From NCBI RefSeq assembly GCF_026343955.1, contig NZ_JAPKNI010000003.1:310001-374000 (forward strand): 64,000 bases of DNA, given 5' to 3'. The notes beneath the pieces were generated by a model. That model did no database searches, was not told the DNA's origin, and saw nothing but the letters and a program-made list of their open reading frames with translations. This document shows, piece after piece, positions 8,421 through 16,698 of this stretch; the stretch's first letter is position 1; each line of letters starts with the position of its first letter. A program made the translations under genes and the position numbers. The DNA comes from Kaistia defluvii (lineage in GTDB: Bacteria; Pseudomonadota; Alphaproteobacteria; Rhizobiales; Kaistiaceae).

Positions 8421-10609
8421 TCACTCTTTCTGCCCCGGAAGCGGAACAACCGGCGGATCGGCCCCCGCCGGTTGATCCTGGCCCCCATGCGACGACCGCC
8501 CCGCAGCTTACGCCCGGCATGCCGGAGGAAACCCCGTCCGACATGCCGACCCAGTCGCTCTGGCGCTTCCGCCGGCGCGACCGTCGCAAATTCGTTGATC
8601 CGCGCCGCTCGCGCTCGTCCTGGGTTCGCCGCATCGGCATCCTGGGCAGCGCCTTCCTGCTCGCCGCCGTCGCCGTCTACGAGATGGAGCAGGTGCTCAT
8701 CGTCGGCGGCCTCACGCCGATCGAGATCGCCGTGCTGGTGCTGTTCGCGCTGAATTTCGGCTGGATCGCGCTGGCCTTCGTCAGCTCGATCGCCGGCTAT
8801 GGCGTTGTCATGGCCCGGCGCTACCGCCAGAAGCGCACGCCGCCCGGCCCGCTCGGCGGCAAGACCGCCATGCTGATGCCGACCTACAACGAGGATCCGT
8901 CGCGCGTCTTCGCCGCGGTGGAGGCGATGGCCGTCGGCCTCGATGAGTTGCAGCAGGGCCCGGCCTTCGACTGGTTCATCCTGTCCGACACCACGGATCC
9001 CGACGTGGCCCTGGCCGAAGAGGCGGCGCTGCTGACGCTGCGCGACCGGCTGGGCGACCGGGGCCGGGTCTATTACCGACGCCGCCGCAAGAACGTCGCC
9101 CGCAAGTCGGGCAATGTCGCTGACTTCTGCACCCGCTGGGGCGCCGCTTACGACCATATGCTGGTGCTCGATGCCGACAGCCTGATCGCCCCCGAGACGA
9201 TCGTCGAGCTGGCGCGCCGGATGGAGGAGGATCCCGATGCCGGCCTGATCCAGACCATCCCCGCCCTCGTCAACGGCACCACCATCGTCGCCCGGCTGCA
9301 GCAGTTCGCCGGCCGGGTCTACGGCCCCGTCGTCGGCGCCGGCCTCGCCTTCTGGACCGGTTCCGAGGGCAATTACTGGGGCCACAACGCCATCATCCGC
9401 ACCCGCGCCTTCATGGATGCGGCGGGCCTGCCCGACCTGCCCGGCAAGCCGCCCTTCGGCGGCCATATCCTCAGCCACGATTTCGTCGAGGCGGCGCTGC
9501 TGCGCCGCGCCGGCTGGACCGTGCGCATCGCCGAGGATCTCGCCGGTTCCTACGAGGAAAGCCCGCCTTCGATCATCGACCTCGCCGTGCGCGACCGCCG
9601 CTGGTGCCAGGGCAATCTGCAGCATGTTCTGGTGCTGCCCGCGCGTGGCCTGCACTGGGTCAGTCGCATCCACCTGATGACCGGCATCGGCTCCTATCTC
9701 GCCTCGCCGCTCTGGCTGCTCCTGATCCTCGCCGGCCTGGCGCTGTCGCTGCAGGCGCATTTCATCCGGCCGGAATATTTCACCGAGGACTTCCAGCTCT
9801 TCCCGACCTGGCCGGTGATCGACGCCGAGCGGGCGCTGCGCCTGTTCGGGCTGACGCTGGTGATCCTGTTCGGCCCGAAATTCCTCGGCCTGGTGTCGTT
9901 CCTGCGCAACCGCACCGACCGGCGCAAGGTCGGCGGCTTCCGGACCATTGCGAGCTTCCTGTTCGAGATCATCATCTCGGCGCTGATCGCCCCGGTGATG
10001 ATGCTGGTCCATACAGGCGCGATCCTGTCGATCCTGCTCGGCCGCGATTCCGGCTGGAAGCCGCAGCGCCGCGACGATGGCGGCGTGCCGATCCGGTCGC
10101 TGATCATCCGGCATCGCTGGCATTTCCTGCTCGGCGTGGCGCTGCTTTGCGCCGCCTGGCTCGATTCGCTGGTGCTGGTCGCCTGGCTGTCGCCCGCCAT
10201 CCTCGGCCTGCTGCTGGTGGTGCCGGTTTCCGGCATGACCGGCTCGAACAAGGTCGGCCGCTTCATCCGCAGGATCGGCCTGCTGCGCACGCCCGAAGAG
10301 GTCGATCCTCCCGCCGTGGCGATCGCCGCCGCCGCCGCGCGCCCGAGCTACGAGGCAGCGGTGGACAAGGCGCCTGACCTCGTCGCCATCGCCGGCGACG
10401 AGACCCTGCGCGCCACCCATCTCGCCCTGACCGACGCCGTCCCGGCGCGCCCGCGCGGCAAGATCGATCCGGTCGAGGCCCAGGCGATCGCCAAGATCCA
10501 GGAGGCCGACACGATCGAGGAGGCGGTCTCCTTCCTGACGCCGCAGGAGCGCGCCATGGTGATGGCAACGCCGGCCCTGCTCGCGCGGTTGAGCGCTCTG
10601 CGCGCCTGA
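8408..10609 (+). CDS. opgH: Glucans biosynthesis glucosyltransferase H
   Basis: An inner-membrane GT2 glucosyltransferase of 733 residues that polymerises glucose from UDP-glucose and passes the chain to the periplasm. Visible: two N-terminal membrane segments, then TAMLMPTYNEDPSRVF opening the GT-A domain, LVLDADSL with the DxD metal site, SHDFVEAALLRRAGW (catalytic Asp), and the RRWCQGNLQH motif of processive synthases, followed by several membrane helices and a cytoplasmic C-tail. The ATG at 8408 lies inside the end of opgG (13-nt overlap); an in-frame start farther upstream at 8303 would lie in opgG and is not needed. Translation is probably coupled to opgG. Confidence 0.94.
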   Translation: MDGLITLSAPEAEQPADRPPPVDPGPHATTAPQLTPGMPEETPSDMPTQSLWRFRRRDRRKFVDPRRSRSSWVRRIGILGSAFLLAAVAVYEMEQVLIVGGLTPIEIAVLVLFALNFGWIALAFVSSIAGYGVVMARRYRQKRTPPGPLGGKTAMLMPTYNEDPSRVFAAVEAMAVGLDELQQGPAFDWFILSDTTDPDVALAEEAALLTLRDRLGDRGRVYYRRRRKNVARKSGNVADFCTRWGAAYDHMLVLDADSLIAPETIVELARRMEEDPDAGLIQTIPALVNGTTIVARLQQFAGRVYGPVVGAGLAFWTGSEGNYWGHNAIIRTRAFMDAAGLPDLPGKPPFGGHILSHDFVEAALLRRAGWTVRIAEDLAGSYEESPPSIIDLAVRDRRWCQGNLQHVLVLPARGLHWVSRIHLMTGIGSYLASPLWLLLILAGLALSLQAHFIRPEYFTEDFQLFPTWPVIDAERALRLFGLTLVILFGPKFLGLVSFLRNRTDRRKVGGFRTIASFLFEIIISALIAPVMMLVHTGAILSILLGRDSGWKPQRRDDGGVPIRSLIIRHRWHFLLGVALLCAAWLDSLVLVAWLSPAILGLLLVVPVSGMTGSNKVGRFIRRIGLLRTPEEVDPPAVAIAAAAARPSYEAAVDKAPDLVAIAGDETLRATHLALTDAVPARPRGKIDPVEAQAIAKIQEADTIEEAVSFLTPQERAMVMATPALLARLSALRA

Positions 10610-10620
10610 GAACGATTCGC

Positions 10621-10650
10621 GGCGTCCTCTCCCTGGCGGGAGGGGACGCC
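10621..10650 (+). terminator. Hairpin after opgH
   Basis: GGCGTCC-TCTCCC-TGGC-GGGAGG-GGACGCC forms an almost perfect 13-bp stem with a 4-nt loop 11 bp behind the opgH stop. No T-run follows, so it may be a 3' stabiliser or a member of the CTCTCCC/GGGAGAG repeat family rather than a strong terminator. Confidence 0.5.
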
Positions 10651-10916
10651 AGAATGCTTCGACTTCCATAATAAACGACGGACCCGACTGCGCACAGGCG
10701 CGAGCGGGCGAAGGTGAAACGCGCCAAGTCCTGGTTGCAGGCCGCCCGCGAGCAAGTCCCGGCAGAGGGTTTTGTTATTCGTCGTATGAAACTAATGTGC
10801 TGCCGCCGCATTGCAGCGTAGAATTCCGATCTTTTCGCAAGCGCACAAACCTTGTAATCATTCCCGGGAGAGGCTCGCTCGCGCAGCGACAGAGCACGGC
10901 AATGTTGGGGGAATAC

Positions 10917-13900
10917 GTGACCATCAAGAAAATCCTGGTCGCCAACCGGTCCGAAATCGCCATCCGCGTTTTTCGCGCGGCGAATGAGCTGGGCATCACG
11001 ACCGTCGCGATCTTCGCCGAGGAAGACAAGCTCGCGCTGCACCGCTTCAAGGCGGACGAGGCCTATCAGGTCGGCAAGGGTCTCGGCCCCATCGAAGCCT
11101 ATCTGAACATCGCCGACATCATCCGCATCGCCCGCGAGGCGAAGGTCGATGCCATCCATCCGGGCTATGGCCTGCTCTCCGAGAGCCCCGAATTCGCCGA
11201 GGCCTGCGCCGAGGCTGGGATCATCTTCATCGGCCCGTCGCCCGATACCATGCGCATGCTCGGCAACAAGGTCGCCGCGCGCAATCTGGCGATCTCGGCC
11301 GGCGTGCCCGTCATGCCGGCGACCGATCCGCTGCCGGACGACCCGGAATTCATCAAGGCGGAGGCAGCCCGCATCGGCTATCCGCTGATGCTCAAGGCCT
11401 CCTGGGGTGGCGGCGGACGCGGCATGCGCGTCATCCGCGACGAGGAGACCCTGCTCAAGGATGCGATCACCGCCAAGCGCGAGGCCAAGGCCGCCTTCGG
11501 TAAGGACGAGATCTATCTCGAGAAGCTGGTCGAGCGCGCCCGCCACGTCGAGGTGCAGATCCTCGGCGACCAGCACGGCAACATCGTCCACCTCTATGAG
11601 CGCGACTGCTCGGTGCAGCGCCGCCACCAGAAGGTCGTCGAGCGCGCCCCCGCGCCCTACCTCGCCGAAAGCGAGCGCAAGGAAATCACCGACTACGGCG
11701 TCAAGATCGCCAAGGCATCGAACTATTACGGCGCCGGCACCGTCGAATTCCTGATGGATGCCGATACTGGCAAGTTCTACTTCATCGAAGTGAACCCGCG
11801 CATCCAGGTCGAACACACCGTCACCGAGCAGGTGACCGGCATCGACATCGTCAAGGCGCAGATCCACATCGCCGAAGGCGCGGCCATCGGCACGCCCGAA
11901 TCCGGCGTACCCGAGCAGGACGCCATCCGCCTGAACGGCCATGCCCTGCAGTGCCGGATCACGACGGAAGACCCCGAGCAGAACTTCATCCCGGATTACG
12001 GCCGCATCACCGCCTATCGCGAGGCGTCGGGCTTCGGCATCCGCCTCGACGGCGGCACGGCCTATTCCGGCGCGGTGATCACCCGCTTCTACGACCCGCT
12101 GCTGGAAAAGATCACCGCCTGGGCGCCGACGCCGCAGGAAGCGATCTCGCGCATGGACCGCGCGCTGCGCGAATTCCGCATCCGTGGCGTCGCGACCAAC
12201 CTGACCTTCGTCGCCAACATCATCAACCACCCGCAGTTCCGCGACAATTCCTACACGACGCGCTTCATCGACACGACGCCGGAGCTGTTCTCGGCGGTGC
12301 GCCGGCGCGATCGTGGCACCAAGCTGCTCAACTACATCGCCGATGTCACCGTCAACGGCCATCCCGAGACGCGCGGCCGCGTCAAGCCGAAGGCCGACGC
12401 GCTCGCCAAGGTCATCCCGCATTTCGCGGCCGACCCGGCCCCCGGCACCAAGCAGTATCTGGACGCGCACGGTCCCGAAGCCCTCGCCAAATGGATGCGC
12501 GCCGAAAGCCGCGTCCTGATCACCGACACGACCATGCGCGACGCGCACCAGTCGCTGCTCGCCACCCGCATGCGCACGCATGACATCGTCGGGATCGCCG
12601 ACGCCTATGCACGCGGCCTGCCGGGGCTTCTCAGCCTCGAATGCTGGGGCGGCGCCACCTTCGACGTCTCGATGCGCTTCCTGACCGAGGATCCCTGGGA
12701 ACGCCTCGCCATGGTGCGCGAGCGCGCGCCGAACATCCTGCTGCAGATGCTGCTGCGCGGCGCCAATGGCGTCGGCTACACCAACTATGCCGACAATGTC
12801 GTCAAGTTCTTCGTCAAGCAGGCGGCCAAGGGCGGCGTCGACCTGTTCCGCGTGTTCGACTGCCTGAACTGGGTCGAGAACATGCGCGTCTCGATGGATG
12901 CGGTGCGCGAGGAGGGCAAGGTCCTCGAGGCGGCGATCTGCTACACCGGCGACATCCTCGATCCCGACCGCGCCAAGTATGACCTGAAATACTATGTCGG
13001 CCTGGCCAAGGACCTGGAAAAGGCCGGCGCGCATGTCATCGGCCTCAAGGACATGGCCGGCCTGCTGAAGCCGGCCGCCGCCAAGAAGCTGATTGCGACG
13101 CTGCGCTCCGAGACCGAACTGCCGATCCACCTGCACACGCATGACACGTCCGGCATCTCCGCCGCGACCGTGCTGGCCGCGGTGGAAGCCGGCGTCGACG
13201 CCGTCGACGCGGCGATGGACGCGCTGTCCGGACTGACCTCGCAGCCCTGCCTCGGCTCGATCGTCGAGGCGCTGAAGGGCTCGGATCGCGACACCGGACT
13301 CGACCCCGATGCAATCCGGAAGATCTCGTTCTACTGGGAGGCAGTGCGCGGCCAGTATGCCGCCTTCGAGAGCGACCTGAAGGCCGGCGCCTCGGAAGTC
13401 TACCTGCACGAGATGCCGGGCGGCCAGTTCACAAATCTGAAGGAACAGGCCCGCTCGCTCGGCCTCGACACGCGCTGGCACGAGGTCGCGCAGGCCTATG
13501 CCGACGTCAACCAGATGTTCGGCGACATCGTCAAGGTGACGCCGTCCTCCAAGGTCGTCGGCGACATGGCGCTGATGATGGTGTCGCAGAACCTGTCCGT
13601 CGCCGACGTCGAGAACCCGGCCAAGGACATCGCCTTCCCGGATTCGGTCGTGCAGATGATGCGCGGCGATCTGGGTCAGCCGCCGGGCGGTTGGCCGCAA
13701 GCGATCCAGAAGAAGGCGCTGAAGGGCGAGACCCCGTCGACGGCGCGCCCCGGCTCGCTGATCGCCGACGCCGACCTCGAGGCCGAGCGCAAGACGGCCA
13801 GGGAGAAGGTCGGCAATGGCGAGATCGACGATTTCGCCCTCGCCTCCTACCTGATGTATCCCAAGGTCTTCACCGACTTCGCCAAGGGCCTGCAGAACTG

Positions 13901-14357
13901 GGGGCCGACCAGCGTGCTGCCGACCCCGGTCTATTTCTACGGCCTGCCGGTGGGCGAGGAGATCCTGGTCGAGCTCGAAAAGGGCAAGACCATGGTGATC
14001 CGGATGCAGGCCATCGGCGACGCCGACGAGGAAGGCCTGATCCGCGTCTTCTTCGAGCTGAACGGCCAGCCGCGCGTCATCAAGGTGCCCGACCGCGCCA
14101 ATGCCGGGTCGGTCGTCGCCAAGCGCAAGGCCGAGGACGGCAACCCGAACCATGTGCCGGCGCCGATGCCGGGCGTCGTCTCGACGCTCGCGGTCAAGGC
14201 CGGCCAGACGGTCAAGGCCGGCGACGTGCTGCTGTCGATCGAGGCGATGAAGATGGAAACCGCCATCCACGCGGACCGCGACGGCACGATCGCCGAAGTC
14301 CTGGTCCACGCCGGCAGCCAGATCGACGCCAAGGACCTTCTGGTAGTGTTCGGATAG
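10917..14357 (+). CDS. pyc: Pyruvate carboxylase
   Basis: A 1,146-residue biotin enzyme that carboxylates pyruvate to oxaloacetate with ATP and bicarbonate, an anaplerotic step. Domain order: biotin carboxylase (1-450; KILVANRSEIAIRVFRAA, SWGGGGRGMRV ATP-grasp loop, FIEVNPRIQVEHTVTE), carboxyltransferase (about 520-800; TTMRDAHQSLLATRMRT, VLKVFDCLNW-like FRVFDCLNW, IKDMAG-like GLKDMAGLLKP), PYC tetramerisation region, and biotin carboxyl carrier domain with AMKMET, the biotinylated Lys at about 1112. Length matches Rhizobium etli PYC. The GTG at 10917 (VTIKKIL) has GGGGGA 6 nt upstream and matches the family start; an ATG at 10902 is the alternative. Confidence 0.95.
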   Translation: MTIKKILVANRSEIAIRVFRAANELGITTVAIFAEEDKLALHRFKADEAYQVGKGLGPIEAYLNIADIIRIAREAKVDAIHPGYGLLSESPEFAEACAEAGIIFIGPSPDTMRMLGNKVAARNLAISAGVPVMPATDPLPDDPEFIKAEAARIGYPLMLKASWGGGGRGMRVIRDEETLLKDAITAKREAKAAFGKDEIYLEKLVERARHVEVQILGDQHGNIVHLYERDCSVQRRHQKVVERAPAPYLAESERKEITDYGVKIAKASNYYGAGTVEFLMDADTGKFYFIEVNPRIQVEHTVTEQVTGIDIVKAQIHIAEGAAIGTPESGVPEQDAIRLNGHALQCRITTEDPEQNFIPDYGRITAYREASGFGIRLDGGTAYSGAVITRFYDPLLEKITAWAPTPQEAISRMDRALREFRIRGVATNLTFVANIINHPQFRDNSYTTRFIDTTPELFSAVRRRDRGTKLLNYIADVTVNGHPETRGRVKPKADALAKVIPHFAADPAPGTKQYLDAHGPEALAKWMRAESRVLITDTTMRDAHQSLLATRMRTHDIVGIADAYARGLPGLLSLECWGGATFDVSMRFLTEDPWERLAMVRERAPNILLQMLLRGANGVGYTNYADNVVKFFVKQAAKGGVDLFRVFDCLNWVENMRVSMDAVREEGKVLEAAICYTGDILDPDRAKYDLKYYVGLAKDLEKAGAHVIGLKDMAGLLKPAAAKKLIATLRSETELPIHLHTHDTSGISAATVLAAVEAGVDAVDAAMDALSGLTSQPCLGSIVEALKGSDRDTGLDPDAIRKISFYWEAVRGQYAAFESDLKAGASEVYLHEMPGGQFTNLKEQARSLGLDTRWHEVAQAYADVNQMFGDIVKVTPSSKVVGDMALMMVSQNLSVADVENPAKDIAFPDSVVQMMRGDLGQPPGGWPQAIQKKALKGETPSTARPGSLIADADLEAERKTAREKVGNGEIDDFALASYLMYPKVFTDFAKGLQNWGPTSVLPTPVYFYGLPVGEEILVELEKGKTMVIRMQAIGDADEEGLIRVFFELNGQPRVIKVPDRANAGSVVAKRKAEDGNPNHVPAPMPGVVSTLAVKAGQTVKAGDVLLSIEAMKMETAIHADRDGTIAEVLVHAGSQIDAKDLLVVFG

Positions 14358-14364
14358 GATCTTT

Positions 14365-14394
14365 CGGGACGCGGTTCCCTGGGATCGCGTCCCG
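14365..14394 (+). terminator. Hairpin terminator after pyc
   Basis: CGGGACGCG (14365-14373) pairs perfectly with CGCGTCCCG (14386-14394), 12-nt loop, followed by GATTTC, 7 bp behind the pyc stop. The T-run is short, so termination strength is uncertain. Confidence 0.55.
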
Positions 14395-14447
14395 GATTTC
14401 GAGACGCCTCCAGCAGACTGGACAACCGTCAGAAATGGTGGAGCTCC

Positions 14448-14498
14448 GCTGGACCCTCCTTCGAGGCTTCGCTCCGCGAAGCTCCTCAGGATGATGAC
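14448..14498 (-). repeat. Palindromic repeat family I, copy A
   Basis: Reads GCTGGACCCTCCTTCGAGGC, then hairpin core TTCGCTCCGCGAAGC, then TCCTCAGGATGATGA. Outer parts CCTTCGAGG/CCTCAGGAT are shared with copies B-D; the core hairpin stem (CTTCGC/GCGAAG) matches copy D. Orientation is opposite to copy B. Confidence 0.8.
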
Positions 14499-14578
14499 TG
14501 ATTTTGTTTCGAGAGTGGAACACCATGCCGGAGCAGGCTCGGTGGTTCCAATCCTGCAGGCTATCCGATCGCACGACC

Positions 14579-14627
14579 TTCATCCTGAGGTGCCCGGCGA
14601 AGCCGGGCCTCGAAGGAGGGTCCAGCC
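14579..14627 (+). repeat. Palindromic repeat family I, copy B
   Basis: CATCCTGAGG, core hairpin TGCCCGGCGAAGCCGGGC, then CTCGAAGGAGGGTCCAGC. It lies 23 bp behind (downstream of) the GIY-YIG gene and shares its core with copy C, which lies inverted on the other side of that gene. Confidence 0.8.
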
Positions 14628-14650
14628 ACCTCCAAACCAACCGTTGAACG

Positions 14651-14944
14651 TCAACGGGCACCCGGCCGCTTGGACAGGATCTGCACGAGCGCCCACTCGC
14701 CACGGACCAGCGCTTCCTTCTTGGCTCGCGACCAGCCTTTCAGTTGGCGCTCGGCCGCGTGCGCGTCGGTGATCCGCTCGAAATCCTCGGCCCAGACCAG
14801 TTCGACCGGACGGCGGGAAAACGTGTAGCCGCGATAGGCGCCCGACTGATGCTCCAGCAAGCGCCTTTGCTTGTCCTCGGCCGCCGTCGAGCCGACGTAA
14901 TAGGACCCATCCGCACAGCGAAGCATATAGACGGACGCGCCCAT
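14651..14944 (-). CDS. Single-domain GIY-YIG nuclease
   Basis: A 97-residue protein made of one GIY-YIG nuclease domain of the YhbQ/UPF0213 type. The signature is SVYMLRCADGSYYVGST at residues 4-20 (VYM and YVG stand for GIY and YIG), followed by a QRRLLEHQSG helix with the catalytic Arg and a later DAHAAERQLKGW helix with the metal-binding Glu. ATG at 14944 is preferred; a longer frame would begin inside repeat copy C. Such stand-alone proteins have no agreed function; a role in DNA repair or repeat processing is possible. The gene is framed by inverted repeat copies B and C with the same hairpin core, which suggests the gene and its repeats travelled together. Confidence 0.85.
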   Translation of the reverse strand: MGASVYMLRCADGSYYVGSTAAEDKQRRLLEHQSGAYRGYTFSRRPVELVWAEDFERITDAHAAERQLKGWSRAKKEALVRGEWALVQILSKRPGAR

Positions 14945-14954
14945 CGAGCCTCCT

Positions 14955-15003
14955 GGAGCCCTCCTTCGAGGCCCGGCTTCGCCGGGCACCTCAGGACGAT
15001 GAC
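14955..15003 (-). repeat. Palindromic repeat family I, copy C
   Basis: GGAGCCCTCCTTCGAGG, core hairpin CCCGGCTTCGCCGGGCA, then CCTCAGGACGATGA. Starts 11 bp before the GIY-YIG start codon. Its core is the exact inverse of copy B, so the gene lies in a 275-350 bp inverted-repeat frame. Confidence 0.8.
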
Positions 15004-15136
15004 TTTGGGTTTCGTGGAAGTTTGGGTGAGGTCCGGCCCAAGCGCAACGCGATTCGTGAAGGCGTCAGCATCACAAAGCCAACTAAACAGCGCGGCTACC
15101 GCCCAAACGCTCTCCGCCTTGCTTCTCACCCTCTAC

Positions 15137-15187
15137 CATCATCCTGAGGTGCTTCGCGCCAGCGAAGCCTCGAAGGAGGGTCCAGCG
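15137..15187 (+). repeat. Palindromic repeat family I, copy D
   Basis: CATCATCCTGAGGTG, core hairpin CTTCGCGCCAGCGAAG, then CCTCGAAGGAGGGTCCAGC. Core stem matches copy A, not B/C. The 130 bp between C and D and the 80 bp between A and B show no gene. Confidence 0.8.
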
Positions 15188-15239
15188 AACTCGGATCTTT
15201 CGTTTGAAGACAGATACAAGGGCGGAGCGCGCCCCAACC

Positions 15240-16598
15240 TCAGTGACAGTACTTGCGGCCGCCGCCCTTGCCGCGCTGGCGCAGGTCCATGTGGTAGTGG
15301 TCCTCATGGTAGCCGTCGGAGCCCGGCCCCAGCACCGTGTTGAACTTGTCGCAGGCCGACACGCGCGCCGCCTTCAGGAATGTGTCTTCCTTCTCGGTGC
15401 GATCCTTCGCCTTGGATACCGTCACCCAGCGGCCTTTCACCTCGAACGCCGCGATATCGACGGCATTGAGGAAGGCGTGTTCGGAGAGCATGGCGTTGGC
15501 GACGCGGTTGCGGCCGCGGCAGGAATAGGAATCCGCCACCCGCAATGCCGTCACCCGGCCGCCCAGCGTCACCTGCGCCGAGGGCTGGATGTCCTCCTCG
15601 ACCCAGCGGGCCAGCGTCGTCGCCATCGCGCAGTTGATCTTGGCGCCCGGCTGGAGATCCACCTTGCCGCCTTCGAGCGCCGTGACGTCGAACGGATCCG
15701 GCCCGCCACAGCTGCCGGCATGGATCGCCGGCAGGGCGGCGGCCGAGATCTTCAGCCCGCTCATGGACGCCCTGCAGGCGGCGAGCGCCTCCGGCACGGC
15801 GGGGGTGATCTTGGGAACCAGAGCGGCCAGCACCACCTCCGGCTTGCGACGCGGCATGGGCAGCGCGGGCGGCGGCGCCTCGGCGACCGCGGATTTTTCG
15901 TCCTCGGTTTTACCAATGGGCGCGGGATCGGCCGGGGCGAGCGCAGCTTCCTTATCCGGCGGTGGCAGCCGGTCGCCCTTCTTCAGGCTGCCGTCGACAT
16001 TTCGCCCCTCGGTCGGCGTCGGCTTCAGCAGCGTCGGCAGCACGGGCGGCGCAAAGGCGAGTTCGCCCTCGCTCGGCGGATCGGCCGGCACCGCGCCGGC
16101 GAGCGCGGAAGCGGCGGCGATGGCGCCGGCGGCAAGAGCGGGGTCGGCGGGAACGGGCACCGTCTTCACCGTGCCGACCGTCGCCTCGGCCGGGGCCGGA
16201 ATGGCGACCAGCCCGGCTGCCTTGCGGTCCTCCGCCGGCTTCGTCCGCGGCAAGGGCGTGGCGGCTACGGCCGGCGCCTGGGGCGCCACCGCCTCGACCG
16301 CCTCGGCCTTAACGGGAGGGCGCGGGGTGGGTAACGGCGTGCTAACAGCCGCGCTGGCCGCCGGGGTTTCCGCGACCGGCGGCGGCGCCGCCGCCGCCTT
16401 GGCAGGCTCGACGGCCCGTGGGGCGCGATGCGGCTTCCGCTTGGCGGGCTTGCGCTCAGAAGTCTGGTTGACCTTGGGAAAGACCTTCTGGAACAGCTGG
16501 TCGGGGGTGACAGCCCGGGCCTCGATCGGCATCGCGCCGACGAACAGGGCGGCCAGAAGGCCGCCCGCGCCAAACGTCAGGACCCGCAATTTTGCCAT
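15240..16598 (-). CDS. Extensin-like periplasmic protein with M15-type zinc site
   Basis: A 452-residue exported protein: signal peptide MAKLRVLTFGAGGLLAALFVG with an ARA site, then about 200 residues rich in Ala, Pro and Lys (low-complexity linker that could span the periplasm), then an Extensin_C-type domain (PF06904) of about 190 residues. The domain holds CRASMSGLKI, GSCGGPDPFDV, INCAMATTLARWVE and the pattern SEHAFLNAVD ... EDHYHMDL. The latter resembles the SxHxxGxAxD and HxH zinc motifs of M15 D,D-peptidases, so a peptidoglycan hydrolase role is likely but unproven. Four or more Cys suggest disulfides. ATG 16598 is chosen because it begins a clean signal peptide; 16619 is possible. Confidence 0.8.
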   Translation of the reverse strand: MAKLRVLTFGAGGLLAALFVGAMPIEARAVTPDQLFQKVFPKVNQTSERKPAKRKPHRAPRAVEPAKAAAAPPPVAETPAASAAVSTPLPTPRPPVKAEAVEAVAPQAPAVAATPLPRTKPAEDRKAAGLVAIPAPAEATVGTVKTVPVPADPALAAGAIAAASALAGAVPADPPSEGELAFAPPVLPTLLKPTPTEGRNVDGSLKKGDRLPPPDKEAALAPADPAPIGKTEDEKSAVAEAPPPALPMPRRKPEVVLAALVPKITPAVPEALAACRASMSGLKISAAALPAIHAGSCGGPDPFDVTALEGGKVDLQPGAKINCAMATTLARWVEEDIQPSAQVTLGGRVTALRVADSYSCRGRNRVANAMLSEHAFLNAVDIAAFEVKGRWVTVSKAKDRTEKEDTFLKAARVSACDKFNTVLGPGSDGYHEDHYHMDLRQRGKGGGRKYCH

Positions 16599-16698
16599 CG
16601 CCGTACCTGCCCGCCTCATGATTGCCAGTGGCTTCTCAAAGATAAGCAACGCAATGCAACAGCGTTCCGTTCCGGCCGGCGCCGCGGGACGCCCTCGC

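Noticed and set aside
10263..14309. Open frame of about 1,350 codons antisense to pyc
   Set aside because: The composition is Arg/Gly/Asp-rich with no domain, and it mirrors the third-codon GC bias of pyc. Similar long antisense frames occur over opgG, opgH, nrdA and others.
14448..15187. Family I repeats as a CRISPR array
   Set aside because: Copies alternate in orientation, spacing varies from 80 to 330 bp and a gene lies between; no cas genes.
14448..15187. GIY-YIG locus as a classical insertion sequence
   Set aside because: No transposase, no target-site duplication that I can see, and the repeats are palindromic rather than simple terminal inverted repeats.
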